This document shows positions 20,282-29,202 of a stretch of 64,000 bases of DNA, in pieces (position 1 is the stretch's first letter; each line of letters starts with the position of its first letter). A model generated the notes under the pieces. That model was given only the letters and a program-made list of their open reading frames with translations. It had not been told where the DNA came from and did no database searches. The translations under genes and the position numbers were made by a program. Source of the DNA: Maniola hyperantus (Eukaryota; Arthropoda; Insecta; Lepidoptera; Nymphalidae); contig NC_048557.2 of the NCBI RefSeq assembly GCF_902806685.2, positions 6,444,666 to 6,508,665 of the forward strand. The letters run 5' to 3'.

Positions 20282-20428
20282 CTAGCTTATGCTCGCGACT
20301 TCGTCCGCGTGGACTACACAAATTTCAAACCCCTATTTCACCCCCTTAGGGGTTGAATTTTCAAAAATCGTTTCTTAGCGGATGCCTACGTCATAAAAGC
20401 TATCTGCATGCCTTTAGCTCGATCTCGA
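20282..20428 (-). mobile_element. H2 Helitron, second of the chain, interrupted
   Basis: The minus-strand 3' part is complete: GTCCACGCGGACGAAGTCGC, GAGCATAAG, CTAG. Reading upstream, it stops at GATCGAGCTAAAGGCATGCA, where an H1 sits. The expected 5' part (AGTTTGAGCTGTGCG and the TGAC tract) is not found beyond the H1 except for ATTTAGATTTAGA-like remains. Confidence 0.8.
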
Positions 20429-20641
20429 CTAGTGAATGCTCGCGACTTCGTCCGTGTGGATTTAGGTTTTAAAAATCCCGTGGAAACTCTTTGTTTTTCC
20501 GGGATAAAAAAGTAGCCTATGTCCTTCCCCGGGATGCAAGCTATCTCTGTACCAAATTTCGTCAAAATCGGTTGAACGGTTGAGCCGTGAAAAGCTAGCA
20601 GACAGACAGACACACTTTCGCATTTATAATATTAGTATGGA
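20429..20641 (-). mobile_element. complete H1 Helitron nested in H2
   Basis: Minus strand: A|TCCATACTAATATTATAA, (CTGT)n, GCTAGCTTTTCACGGCTC, ATCCCGGAAAAACAAAG, hairpin CACGGACGAAGTCGCGAGCA, CTAG|T. It is 213 bases, the same size as the copy at 51.6 kb. Confidence 0.9.
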
Positions 20642-20649
20642 TTTAGATT

Positions 20650-20985
20650 AGATTTAGATTTAGACTAGCTTTTGACCGCGACTTAGTAAATTTACAACCT
20701 AAGTAGTAGTACCTACTAGCTGATGTCTACTAAGGGTGAGATCTATAGAGCGCACTTTGACTTAGCTTAGACTTAAGACAGAGTTAAAACGAGACAGAGC
20801 TATATATCTCACATAAATCTGTCACGTTTTAACTCAATCTTAAGTCTGAGCAAAGTCAAAGTGCGCTCTATAGATCTCAGCCTTAGATTTAGTAGACATC
20901 AGCTAGATTTAGTAGAGGTAGGTTTTAAAAATCCCGATGGAGATCTTTGCTCTTCCGGGATAAAAAAATAGCTTATATCACTACC
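20650..20985 (-). mobile_element. decayed H1 relic carrying a MITE
   Basis: ACTAGCTTTTGACCGCGACT at 20661 and GTAGGTTTTAAAAATCCCGA, CTCTTCCGGGATAAAAAAAT (20930-20965) are pieces of a minus-strand H1. A 191-bp palindrome separates them. Confidence 0.55.
20716..20906. mobile_element. 191-bp fold-back element inside H1 relic
   Basis: CTAGCTGATGTCTACTAA at the left is inverted at the right as TTTAGTAGACATCAGCTAG, and the inner arms GAGATCTATAGAGCGCACTT, TGAC pair with GTCAAAGTGCGCTCTATAGA, TCTC. A further inner pair is GACTTAAGACAGAGTTAAAA with TTTTAACTCAATCTTAAGTC. The outer arm carries the H1 terminal CTAGCTGATG, so H1 ends appear to have been captured or duplicated in the fold-back. Confidence 0.8.
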
Positions 20986-20989
20986 ATTA

Positions 20990-21048
20990 CCTACTACTAC
21001 ATTACCTATTTTGAATAAATTGACTTTGACTTTGACTTTAATCGCTCT
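20990..21048 (+). mobile_element. retroelement 3' tail, (TTTGAC)n
   Basis: CTATTTTGAATAAATTGACT followed by TTGACTTTGACTTTAA is the short-repeat end of a non-LTR element with a polyadenylation-like AATAAA. No coding part is left. Confidence 0.55.
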
Positions 21049-21225
21049 TAGTTAAATAATTTATTGTATCACAGAAAGTATACTGCTACTTAACTGTACC
21101 TAGTTTATCGTACCGAAATAGTTGAATCATGCCTGATAAGTGCTGTGGGTGTTTATTATCATAGTAACAAACTGTAGTCTATAATTCTACATAAAAATGG
21201 AAAGACGTTTATTCCAATCACTTAC

Positions 21226-21632
21226 AAAAAACCGACCAAGTGCGAGTCAGGCTCGCGTACCGAGAGTTCCGTACTACAGTCGTATTTTTGCGTCATTTTG
21301 CACGATAAATCGAAAACTATTATGCATAAAAATAAATAAAAATATGTTTTAGAATGTACAGGTAAATCCCTTTCATATAATACACCACTTGGTATAGCAA
21401 TCTTACTTTGAAAGTCGAAAATAGCCGAATTTGTTCATGAACACATTTCAATTTTTTTCTTGTGATGTAACCACAAATTCAGCGTTTTCAGATTTTTAAG
21501 ACCTACCTGCCTGCAAAATTTCATGATTCTAGGTCAACGGGAAGTACCCTGTAGGTTTCTTGACAGACAGACAGTCAACAAAGTGATCCTATAAGGGTTC
21601 CGTCTTTCCTTTTGAGTTACGGAACCCTAAAA
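21226..21632 (+). mobile_element. K repeat, full length
   Basis: It runs from ACCGACCAAGTGCGAGTCAG, GCTCGCG...GAGAGTTCCGTACTACAG to CCTATAAGGGTTCCGTCTTT, CCTTTTGAGTTACGGAACCC, TAAAAA. The middle contains CATTTTGCACGATAAATCGA, AGAATGTACAGG and CATGATTCTAGGTCAACGGG. Best reference copy of K in the window. Confidence 0.85.
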
Positions 21633-21634
21633 AG

Positions 21635-21905
21635 TATCAAACAATAAAAATATCCCGACTCGAAGTTACACTATCATACCCGTATCAATGCTTTTAAATT
21701 CGATCCGTATAAAATACTTATGTTCTATAAACTCCCCCCACTGCATTAAATAAGTACGAACATTAAATGTATGTCTTTTTGTTTATCAATTTGTATTTGT
21801 CTCCATATTATCGGCTGCAGACTAAAGTCGGCGTACTTCACAGGATCACGAGTGTATTTCTATAGAGCTGTTGTGAAAATATTCTTGTGAATTTTAAATA
21901 TTATT
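21635..21905. other. unassigned stretch
   Basis: No feature recognised. Confidence 0.4.
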
Positions 21906-21907
21906 TA

Positions 21908-22010
21908 CTAGCGACCACCTCCGGCTTCGCACGGTATTACAATTTTCGTAGGGATCTCAAATTTTTCTGAAAATAAAATATAAGCTATGTATGTCACTCA
22001 TTAATTATGT
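21908..22010 (-). mobile_element. H4 Helitron-like fragment
   Basis: The plus strand begins CTAGCGACCACCTCCGGCTT, CGCACGG, then CAATTTTCGTAGGGATCTC, which is the H4 3' end inverted. The 5' half is missing. Confidence 0.7.
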
Positions 22011-22040
22011 AGCTTTCTACTTGTAAAAGAATTTTGTACT

Positions 22041-22265
22041 AAGTACTTCGGCCACATTATGAGAAATAGCAAATAAGACCTCCTTCAGCTAATTATTCAG
22101 GGGAAAATAGCCGGCAGAAGACCACCAGGCCGTAGAAGAACATCATGGCTAATTAATTTACGCTAATGGTACGGAAAGAGTACCCGATCTCTTTTCCAAG
22201 CAGCAGTGTCCAAGGTACAAATAGCCCTAATGATTGCCAACCTCCGATAGGAGACGGCATTTTAA
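22041..22265 (+). pseudogene. C-terminus of a non-LTR endonuclease/reverse transcriptase, decayed
   Basis: One 75-codon frame reads KYFGHIMRNSK, DLLQLIIQGKIAGRRPPGRR, RTSWLINLR, SLFQAAVSKVQIALMIANLR and ETAF. This is the conserved tail of a group of insect non-LTR elements with the pattern Y-x-G-H-I-M-R ... G-K-I-x-G-R-R ... R-R-x-S-W-L-x-N-L-R. Three internal stops break it (after NSK, after INLR, after IANLR). It differs from the RTE family at 7.75 kb, so it marks a separate element type. Confidence 0.75.
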
Positions 22266-22284
22266 GAAGAATACTTATTTAATT

Positions 22285-22375
22285 GCTTGCTCTCCAACTA
22301 AGCGTCAGGCTTGTGCTAGAAGTAGGTACGACAATAGTGCAACGGGCGGGGTTTGAACCGTCGACCGTGGTAATA
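22285..22375 (-). mobile_element. S2 SINE fragment
   Basis: The minus strand contains CGACGGTTCAAACCCCGCCC (B box), GTTGCACTATTGTCGTACC and CTAAGCGT-inverted sequence CTGACGCTTAGTTGGAGAGC. Head 5' side (A box) and tail are absent. It begins 20 bases after the previous pseudogene. Confidence 0.8.
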
Positions 22376-22649
22376 TCAGCTCTATACAAATACGTGTTAA
22401 ACATCAACATTTCTCATATGGGTTACTACCGTCGAGGTTCATCGCACCTTTTATTGAGCGACGTTTGTTAGCCAGATAAGTTTTGTATTAGCTTTTATAC
22501 CTCTCCTGTGCTATAGCCGGTAAATAAGTGCGGCGGATATCAAGTTTTTACTTTTTATCCTCCTGTAGATGATTTTTATTCTCCGTATGGATACGAATAA
22601 TAGGTATGCGCGAAGATCATTGTACCTATTTTATGTTTATTTTGGTCCT

Positions 22650-23058
22650 GGGTTATTCTATGATTGGAGACATGGTCATTTCTAATGGGTCTCATAAGAA
22701 AGCCCAGAGTTGTTACTTAGTGGGCGATGGAAAGAGCTATTCTTGAAGTTTTTTACGTGATTAAATCAGAAATAAGGAGATCCGTGGGAGAACCAGAGTA
22801 ACTGGAGTAACCCAGCGGGTTACGATTCTGAAGTGGCAATGGGCAGGGTACATAGTTTCAAAGACCAATAGACGTATGAGCTCCAACACTCAAGGCGACC
22901 AGGGTGACCTTACAGACCCCGTACTAGATGGACAGACGACGAACGAGACCCCGGGAGCCGCCGCTGGAATGAGGCGGCGACCGTGGCGTATGGATTGCGG
23001 AAGCCCCCATAAGAGAACTATATAGACGTCTATCGGTTGATAATGATGATGATGACAT
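22650..23058 (+). mobile_element. RTE-type 3' end, strongly decayed
   Basis: The order of blocks is that of the RTE tail on plus: CTTAGTGGGCGATGGAAAGA, TACGTGATTAAATCAGAAAT, ATCCGTGGGAGAACCAGAGT, AAGTGGCAATGGGCAGGGTA, ACTAGATGGACAGACGACG, then AGACGTCTATCGGTTGATAA, TGATGATGATGAC. Frameshifts and stops are frequent. A relative with the same diverged start lies at 62.66 kb. Confidence 0.75.
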
Positions 23059-23059
23059 T

Positions 23060-23300
23060 ATCATCAACTCAATAGGGACCAACAGTAATACTAACTATAT
23101 CGTTGCTGTTACGTATCGGCCGTTAAATGGTACTTATCGTATTATGAAACTGAAACTTTTTCAAGATATGGGTCTCCTAGAGAGAGTTTTGAGGTAGAAC
23201 ATGGATGTTCATGGTAGGTCATGATGATGACATTCTCTTGCAGTGGTGTTACGTAGCTGCCGTGTTATCCTTGAAAACAAAAGCTTTAGGTACCTACACC
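23060..23300. other. unassigned stretch with TGATGATGAC
   Basis: Around 23219 a short ATGATGATGACATT suggests another retroelement tail remnant following AACATGGATGTTCATGGTAG, but it is too short to assign. Confidence 0.3.
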
Positions 23301-23302
23301 TA

Positions 23303-23447
23303 TAAGTACGCGACAGGTTGAGGCTGAGAGGCGGGGGGACGCGTCGCACACCCGTACGTCTCCCGCGCTCGCCCGCATCGGGTTAGCGCGGGGGCTATAT
23401 GCGGGTGTGTGTGCGGTGCGTTCCCTCCCCGACCTGTCGCGTAAGTG
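23303..23447. mobile_element. FB fold-back element
   Basis: From TATAAGTACGCGACAGGTTG to CCCGACCTGTCGCGTAAGTG. The left arm has lost the ATGGCAATCGGGG block, and the right arm its counterpart, so the copy is ~20 bases short symmetrically. GC-rich centre CATCGGGTTAGCGCGGGGGC retained. Confidence 0.8.
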
Positions 23448-23567
23448 CGTAGTAGTTAAGGTTGTCTGGAAGAGATCTCTATTTAGCGATAAGACCGCCT
23501 TTTTGTACCTACTTATTAAGATTTCTTTTTGTAACCTGTCATTTGTGTTTCTGTGGTGCAATAAAGT

Positions 23568-23595
23568 ATATACATACATACATACATACATACTA
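23568..23595 (+). repeat. (CATA)n microsatellite
   Basis: About six tandem CATA units follow AATAAAGTATA. The AATAAA next to a short-repeat tail could mark a retroelement 3' end, but no upstream match was seen. Confidence 0.8.
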
Positions 23596-23764
23596 TACGT
23601 ACTTAGTGTGGAAACTGGCTTAGAGGAAAAAGATATAGGGACTCTGCTGTGTAGGACTACGAAGTTTGAGCCAATGTATCACAAATCTCAGTGATAATCC
23701 GTGATATAATATATCATCACTTCAAGCCGGGACTGTAATGAAAACACAGCGCCTCGCGAGCTGG

Positions 23765-23935
23765 TGTGCGGTGACGGAACAATGTACTGTAGTATTTCAC
23801 ATTTACATTATGTTCACAAGCTGAGCGTTGTCCACTATTGTCCACTTATGTTCAGGATACGATAAGGGGAGCATTACATGTTGCTAGGCTAATCACAGTC
23901 TTACATTTTGTATGTGACTACAAGTACGTCAAAAG
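23765..23935 (+). repeat. flanking direct repeat, left copy
   Basis: GACGGAACAAT, AGTATTTCAC, TTCACAAGCTGAGCGTTGTC, CACTATTGTC, GGATACGATAAG and CAGTCTTACATTTT recur in the same order and orientation at 24705-24880. Divergence is moderate, with small indels. Confidence 0.75.
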
Positions 23936-23989
23936 TGCAAGAGGGTCTTGTCAAGATCTCGCGATGTACGTATGATAATGTGTCTCCAG

Positions 23990-24258
23990 CTAGGTTATTC
24001 TCTAACTCAGTGTCTAACACTAAATGATAGCCACCGAGATTAGTTAGTTCTACATTTTTTATTTTTTATTTTTTTTTTATTCAAATAATTTATTTCAAAT
24101 AACTTGAGTTTACAGTAGCTGTAGGAGGTTGGAGCCTTCTTTTAGCTTGCTGCTTCACTAGGTGATATTAAAATATTTTTTTGTAGAAAACCTTCAACGG
24201 ATTTAAAAATGAGCTTCGAGCCTATCACTCAGTGTTAGAAACTGAGTTAGCGAATCAC
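23990..24258 (-). mobile_element. inverted-repeat element X, copy 1, with a retroelement tail inside
   Basis: Its ends pair: TCTAACTCAGTGTCTAACAC at the left with GTGTTAGAAACTGAGTTAGC near the right (24224-24247). Compared with copy 2, about 100 extra bases sit at 24047-24150. That insert on minus reads GGCTCCAACCTCCTACAGCT, CAAGTTATTTGAAATAAATT, ATTTGAATAAAAAAAAAATA, the 3' end of a non-LTR element with an A-rich tail. Confidence 0.7.
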
Positions 24259-24466
24259 CCTGCAGGCTACTGCGGGGCGATTGTCTAAAACCTGCATCAA
24301 TCATTATTACAATCTCAATTGTTCTGATTGGCTGAATTTGTGCGATTCTTGTTGCAACAATGAGCAACAATGCATTGTGGCTAATAGTGAGCGAGCATTA
24401 ACCAATCAGAGATGATTGCGATCGTGACATTGTAGCTGTCAAACAACCGCGGTAGGGCCCCTGATT
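24259..24466. mobile_element. G MITE, copy 1
   Basis: From GCGGGGCGATTGTCTAAAAC to CAAACAACCGCGGTAGGGCC. Internal arms CAATCTCAATTGTTCTGATT and AACCAATCAGAGATGATTGC are inverted. AACAATGAGCAACAATGC holds a short duplication (GAGCAACAAT) that the copy at 32.2 kb lacks. Confidence 0.8.
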
Positions 24467-24656
24467 CGCTAACTCTGTGTCTAACACTGAATTATGAACA
24501 CCGAGCTCGTTTGACATTTATTTTTAATCCATTGAAGGTTTTCTTTGGAAAATTGTTTTACTATCGCTCAGTGAAGTAGCAATGTAGAACCAACCACTGG
24601 CAAATGAGTTAGGTAGCTATCATACAATGATAGAAACTGAGTTAGCGAATCACCCA
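24467..24656 (+). mobile_element. inverted-repeat element X, copy 2
   Basis: GATTCGCTAACTCTGTGTCT at the left pairs with ATAGAAACTGAGTTAGCGAA at the right. Between are TCCATTGAAGGTTTTCTTTG and CTCAGTGAAGTAGCAATGTA, each the reverse complement of sequence in copy 1. Hence copies 1 and 2 are inverted relative to one another. Confidence 0.75.
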
Positions 24657-24704
24657 GCAGGACTGCCTGAAAAGTGCGAAAGGATTTTGAAGGTGCTAAG
24701 TGGT

Positions 24705-24880
24705 TTGACGGAACAATAATTATGCCCACTGCATTAGTATTTCACTTTTACTTTTTTTTCACAAGCTGAGCGTTGTCCGCTATTGTCGAAGGATACGATA
24801 AGATTACTACACGTTGCTTGACTACATTTGACAGTCTTACCTAGACCTACATTTTACGTGTCTATGGCTAAGTCATCTAC
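24705..24880 (+). repeat. flanking direct repeat, right copy
   Basis: Partner of 23765-23935. It has TTGACGGAACAATAATTATG and TTCACAAGCTGAGCGTTGTC, CGCTATTGTC; a 13-base deletion removes CACTTATGTTCAG. Confidence 0.75.
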
Positions 24881-24894
24881 GTTGTAACTACCCA

Positions 24895-25400
24895 AAAAAA
24901 AAAAAAAGTATCACAAAGGGTATATTATTTTGGAATTATTTTAGAGACTTCTAATTCCAATGACTCATGTTTTAATTTTAGACTAAAAACGTTTAGGTAC
25001 TTTATTGTAAAGTTCTTTAACAAATCAGCATAGCAAACAAATTGGGTCGTACATCGACTCTGTAATCTGTTGGCGGATTTCATCCTATATAAACCAACCC
25101 TTACACCTCTCATTGTGGCGGCACTGGCCATTGAAAGGGCTACCTATTGTTGTTTCACTTTAATATAAAACAATACGCAAAGCTTTTCACATTGGACGTG
25201 ATCTTTTATTTGTTCTGCCTTTGTGCTGTGCCGCGGCGGCGTTTTTATCTTCACACAAGTCATTAAGTCCTGGTACCTCTTTTTGTGATGTCAATGCTCA
25301 TTCAGGGTTAAGTGTAGTTAGATATTCATTCAGTCTTGATACTCTGATGATTGTGACTGTTTTATACGTTACTAAATGATGCACACGACTTTGTCCAAGT
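24895..25400. other. unassigned stretch
   Basis: A run of A at 24893-24907 and no recognised repeat or gene. 25170-25240 holds TGTGCCGCGGCGGCGTTTTT, locally GC-rich. Confidence 0.35.
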
Positions 25401-25404
25401 AGAT

Positions 25405-25570
25405 ATAAGTCCCGCAAATTGCTATTGCGCTGGAAACATGTCTCATTAACATCGAAATGACGTCATTTTGACGTCAGCTGAAATAAAAATATACCATAAG
25501 TCGAAACTTCAGTCTAGTGCTGACGTCACTAAAATGGCATCCACGCGCATTAGCAATTTGCGGGACTTAT
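25405..25570. mobile_element. 166-bp fold-back MITE with ATAAGTCCCGC ends
   Basis: ATAAGTCCCGCAAATTGCTA, TTGCGC is inverted at the right as GCGCATTAGCAATTTGCGGG, ACTTAT. GAT or ATA flanks both ends. The interior contains two TGACGTCA-type sites (ATGACGTCATTTTGACGTCA) and GCTGACGTCAC, i.e. cAMP-response-like palindromes. Confidence 0.85.
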
Positions 25571-25587
25571 GATATTTATTTAATTAA

Positions 25588-25686
25588 AACGCACATAATT
25601 CCGAAAAGTTAGAGGTGTGTGCCCGGGATCGAACCCCCGACCTCCGATTAGAAGGCGGACGTCCTAACCACTAGGCTATCACTGCT
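25588..25686 (-). mobile_element. S1 SINE, head only
   Basis: The minus-strand head is pristine: AGCAGTGATAGCCTAGTGGT, TAGGACGTCCGCCTTCTAAT, CGGAGGTCGGGGGTTCGATC, CCGGGCACACACC, followed by TCTAACTTTTCGGAATTATG. Body and tail are missing. A (TTTAC)n run follows the head at 25687-25702. Confidence 0.85.
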
Positions 25687-25855
25687 TTACTTTACTTTAC
25701 TGCTCTACCAGTAGTAGTCAAAAATTAATATTTTTAATTACGCATCCGTCCAAAATTAGACTGCCATCCGATGTAATAATTATAATAAACTGTTAAAACC
25801 TCAAGAAACTTATAGCCCGTTTACGGGAATCCTTGATGAAATCTCTTACATGTTT

Positions 25856-26258
25856 TTTAGGGTTCCGTACCTCAAAAGGAAAAACGGAACCCTTATAGGA
25901 TCATTTTGTTCTCTGTCTGTCTGTCTGTTTGTTGGTGAAGAAACCGGGTACTTCCCGTTGACCTAGAATCATGAAGAAAAATCAGAAAACCGTGAATTTG
26001 TGGTTACATCACACAAAAAAATTAAATTGTGGTCATCAACTAATAATTAGTAAGTATTTTCAATTTTCTAAGTAAGATAACTATATTAAGTGGGGTACCT
26101 ATCATATGAAAGGTCTTCACCTGTGCATTCTAAAACATATTTTTATTTATTTTTGTGTATCATTGTTTTTGAATTATCCTGCAAAATGTCAAAAAAATAC
26201 GACTGTAGTACGGAACCCTCATTGCGCGAGCCTGACTCGCACTAGGTCGGTTTTTTTT
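25856..26258 (-). mobile_element. K repeat, full length
   Basis: Plus strand: TTAGGGTTCCGTACCTCAAA at the left and GAGCCTGACTCGCACTAGGT, CGG at the right. A (CTGT)n stretch at 25914-25930 and CCCGTTGACCTAGAATCATG, GTGGGGTACCTATCATATGA are in order. It is a fuller version than the one at 21.2 kb in the AT-rich centre. Confidence 0.85.
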
Positions 26259-26595
26259 TGTTTGTTGGTCAGTTGTTTAGAGGGTCCAGCGTATACTCAT
26301 TTAGACCGGATTAACAATAAAAACGAAATTTGATCATTGTGGTCGCGTCGGTGGTGTTTAGTTAAGGGCAAGTTGCTTTAGAATTGAGCACATTTTTATT
26401 TTTGTTCGATGAAAACTCAGCAATCTCAGTTAGTGGTAATAGATGGACGCGAGCTAATAATAGGTATACAATATACATGGTGTGGCAGTTTCGGCCGCCT
26501 CCTATTCGGGAGGTCGGAGGTTTAGATATCCTTAGATTATGGGATATTTTTTAAAACAACACACAAACATGATATATGCAAAAAACGGTGGTACA

Positions 26596-26721
26596 GTAAG
26601 CGGCAGAAAGCAATGTACATCGACCTTTAGACGGAGGTAGAGCATTTTGTCTCTGTCGTTGAGACCGACAAAACGTCATATAGGCATGAGTGACAGAGAG
26701 AACGCTCTACAAAGCTGAAAT
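26596..26721. mobile_element. P fold-back element, truncated by S1
   Basis: GCGGCAGAAAGCAATGTACA, TCGACCTTTAGACGGAGGTA, GAGCATTTTGTCTCTGTCGT, then the inverse ACAGAGAGAACGCTCTACAA, AGCTGAAATACGG. The right-hand arm stops where S1 head sequence begins. Confidence 0.8.
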
Positions 26722-26990
26722 ACGGCCTTCCAGATTGTCTGGGTTTAGATCCCGAGCATTTTCGGAGTTATGTGCGTTTTACGCCATTATATTATATCAC
26801 TTGCTCTAACGGTGAAGGAAAAATCACGAGGAAACCTGCATGCCTGAGAGTTCTCCTTAATGTTCTCAAAGGTGTGTGAAGTCTGCCAGTCCGCACTTGG
26901 TCAGCGTGGTGGAGTATGACCGCATTCTGATTCTGAGAGGAGATCCGTTCACAGTAGTGAACCGGCGATGGGTTGATCGTGATGGTAATA
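26722..26990 (+). mobile_element. S1 SINE, 5'-trimmed
   Basis: Starts within the head (CCTTCCAGATTGTCTGGGTT, TAGATCCCGAGC, B box decayed), then TTCGGAGTTATGTGCGTTTT, CGGTGAAGGAAAAATCACGA, GGAAACCTGCATGCCTGAGA, GTGTGTGAAGTCTGCCAG, and ends CCGGCGATGGGTTGATCGTG. A box missing. Confidence 0.85.
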
Positions 26991-26991
26991 T

Positions 26992-27585
26992 GCCAATAAT
27001 TAAATATTCCATGTATTATACTAATTAACTGCCTCCCCTTAACTCCGCACGTTATCAGACCATCAGGGCCTGTCCCACGTAAATAAATCCAATATTTTAC
27101 TGCCGATCCATTGTTATATTCATTAACCCTTTTGTCTCATTAGCCTGCCTTCATAATATAAGAGGTGGTTTATATTGAACAGGCGAAGGCGGAAACGCGG
27201 CACAAGCGTAACGTTGTCGTAAGTACGTCTCTTCCACAGACCAAATAACATTTAGGCACTTTGGGATTGGCCTATGAAATGTGTCTTAAACAGAAGCCGA
27301 AGTTTTGGCTTTGGACTAAGTGATCTGAGCATTTATTTTACACCCATACCTACAAACGGCAAGTAAGTAAACGAGCAGGTAGGTCACCTGTTATTAAGTG
27401 TTTACAGTCACCCATGATAATTTCCGATACCAGAGTCGAACTGCCATCGTCGGTGTTTTTGATTAGCCCTATAGAATAAAGTTTCTTTATCCAAAGACAA
27501 AATGAGTTTATCTTTTATAGATTATGACTTTGAAGCCAGGGAACTAGGCGAGTTTCCGCAACTTAAACGCTTATGGAATAGTAGA
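26992..27585. other. unassigned stretch
   Basis: No gene or family. The frame starting at 27502 runs through the FB element and is not supported. Confidence 0.4.
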
Positions 27586-27586
27586 C

Positions 27587-27687
27587 TTATAAGTACGTGG
27601 CATGTGGAGATGGCAATCAAGGAAGGTGTGCGGGGCATTCCCCCCGCCTCATACCCCGATTGTCATCTCAACCTGTCGTGGACTATG
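27587..27687. mobile_element. FB fold-back element, centre deleted
   Basis: Left arm TAAGTACGTGGCATGTGGAG, ATGGCAATCAAGG; right arm GCGGGGCATTCCCCCCGCCT, CATACCCCGATTGTCATCTC, AACCTGTCGTGGACTA. About 60 bases of left arm and turn are missing. Confidence 0.75.
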
Positions 27688-27689
27688 CA

Positions 27690-28215
27690 CGTGCTCGCCA
27701 CGTCCCCGCCATCGCCTGTGCAATATAAACCGCTCCTCACGTTATTCTCCTTACCGCCGATGACAGGCGAGATTAGATTCGAGTTTAACGTCCACCTCTC
27801 TGGATAGGGTTTCGAACGCCTTTATATCAAGTTTTTTATGAGGGTCAGTTTAAATTTTGTGACGGTGACAATATGCCTTTTTGTATTGTTGTATAAAAAG
27901 GGATAAGCAACGCTTCATATTTTGTATTGTTATTTTTGTGTTTTTGTTTTATTATTTTTCGCTCAATATTTTATCATTTTTGTATCCCACCTAGAGTTTG
28001 AGACAATATTTTTTTTCATTTATATTCCGTTTTACATGTGTGTTCGTATTTGTTGATTTTATAAATAACTAATAAAACAATCGATCAATATAGAGCTTAA
28101 ACCGATATCGAAACTTAAGATTTTGTATGCTGTAGCTTGTAGTAGCTTTGTTCTAAGCTCTTACAGACGCCACTAAAAAATGATTTCCAGAAATTCCACT
28201 TGAGTTAGACCGTAT
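27690..28215. other. unassigned stretch
   Basis: 27690-27810 is GC-richer (CGCCACGTCCCCGCCATCGC) and not a recognised repeat; the rest is AT-rich with nothing assignable. Confidence 0.35.
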
Positions 28216-28221
28216 TATAGG

Positions 28222-28452
28222 TTCCTAAATATCACTTGCTTGAACGGTGTAGGAAAACATTGTAGCCAAGGAAATCTACATACTTGCGAGTTCTCCATTA
28301 TATTCGCAAAGGTGTATTCGCGAATTGGCAAACTTCACGTTTGCCAATTCGCACTTGGCCAGCGTTGTAGACTACGCAAATCCTTTTCATTCTGAAAGGA
28401 TGTATCACGTACCTATGCTCAGTAGTGAGCCATTGATGGTCATGCTGATGAA
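28222..28452 (+). mobile_element. S1 SINE body, headless, with a local inverted duplication
   Basis: Blocks ATCACTTGCTTGAACGGTGT, AGGAAAACATTGTAGCCAAG, GAGTTCTCCATTATATTCGC and the GGATGTATCACG... AGTAGTGAGCCATTGATGG tail are present. At 28319-28351 CGCGAATTGGCAAACTTCAC and its inverse GTTTGCCAATTCGC sit side by side, a small palindrome not found in other copies. Confidence 0.75.
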
Positions 28453-28469
28453 GCCGGGACGGAGAGCAC

Positions 28470-28598
28470 AAAAAAAAACCGGCCAAGTGCGAGTCGGGCT
28501 CGCGCAACGAGGGTTCCGTATTACAGTCGTATTTTTTCGACATTTTGCACGATAATTCAAAAACTATGATACATAAAAATAAATAAAAATCTGTTTAG
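28470..28598 (+). mobile_element. K repeat, left-end fragment
   Basis: AAAACCGGCCAAGTGCGAGT, CGGGCTCGCGCAACGAGGGT, TCCGTATTACAGTCGTATTT through CATAAAAATAAATAAAAATC. Truncated there. A minus-strand K left end lies 600 bases downstream. Confidence 0.85.
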
Positions 28599-28599
28599 A

Positions 28600-29200
28600 T
28601 AAGTCAGATAGTGAGTGAGTCAGGACTTTTTAATTTTATTGTATGAAATGTTGCTCAAATAAAAGTTTTATACAGCGACAATTACTGTTAATATAAGCAG
28701 ACGTATACCTACGCATTGAGAGTCAAACCTCTGTTGGTTTTTTTTGCAATGCGTGCTACCTAATACCTACCTTTTTAATTTTTTCTGTATATTGATAATA
28801 TAAAAAAATCGATTTTAACATAATCGATTGTATTATAAAAAGCAGTAAGTATACTAAAAAAGGCTAATTAAAGGCGAACTGCAAGACATTTCCCGTCCAT
28901 TGACATGTTACGTTTTCGGAACGCGAATAGCTGGCATTATAACGCCATGTACACAAGCGCGCGGGACGGGAGAAAGGAAGCGCGATTACACCTGTACTAG
29001 CCCTTTGCGTTCGCCGCGAACATTGTCAATCTTGTAGCCGACTAACAATGGTATGGAGACGCCATTAGTTGTATAAGCTTTGATATAAATCACACCTGGT
29101 AGAGTCAACTCATTAAAGTATGTATTATGACTTGTGTGATATTTTCTCCTTTGATTTAGAAACAATAATGTCAGCACTCCGCAGTAAAATTATTTTTAAA
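28600..29200. other. unassigned stretch between two K ends
   Basis: 28870-29010 is GC-richer with AAGCGCGCGGGACGGGAGAA. No open frame with motif and no repeat family recognised. Confidence 0.35.
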
Positions 29201-29202
29201 AG

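Noticed and set aside
23765..24880. LTR retrotransposon reading of the direct repeats
   Set aside because: No TG...CA borders, primer-binding site, polypurine tract or gag/pol remnant between the repeats; interior consists of MITEs.
25588..25686. Good tRNA A and B boxes suggesting a tRNA gene
   Set aside because: The same head is present in many S1 copies, with body and tail in full ones; it is a SINE promoter, and the acceptor stem does not close.
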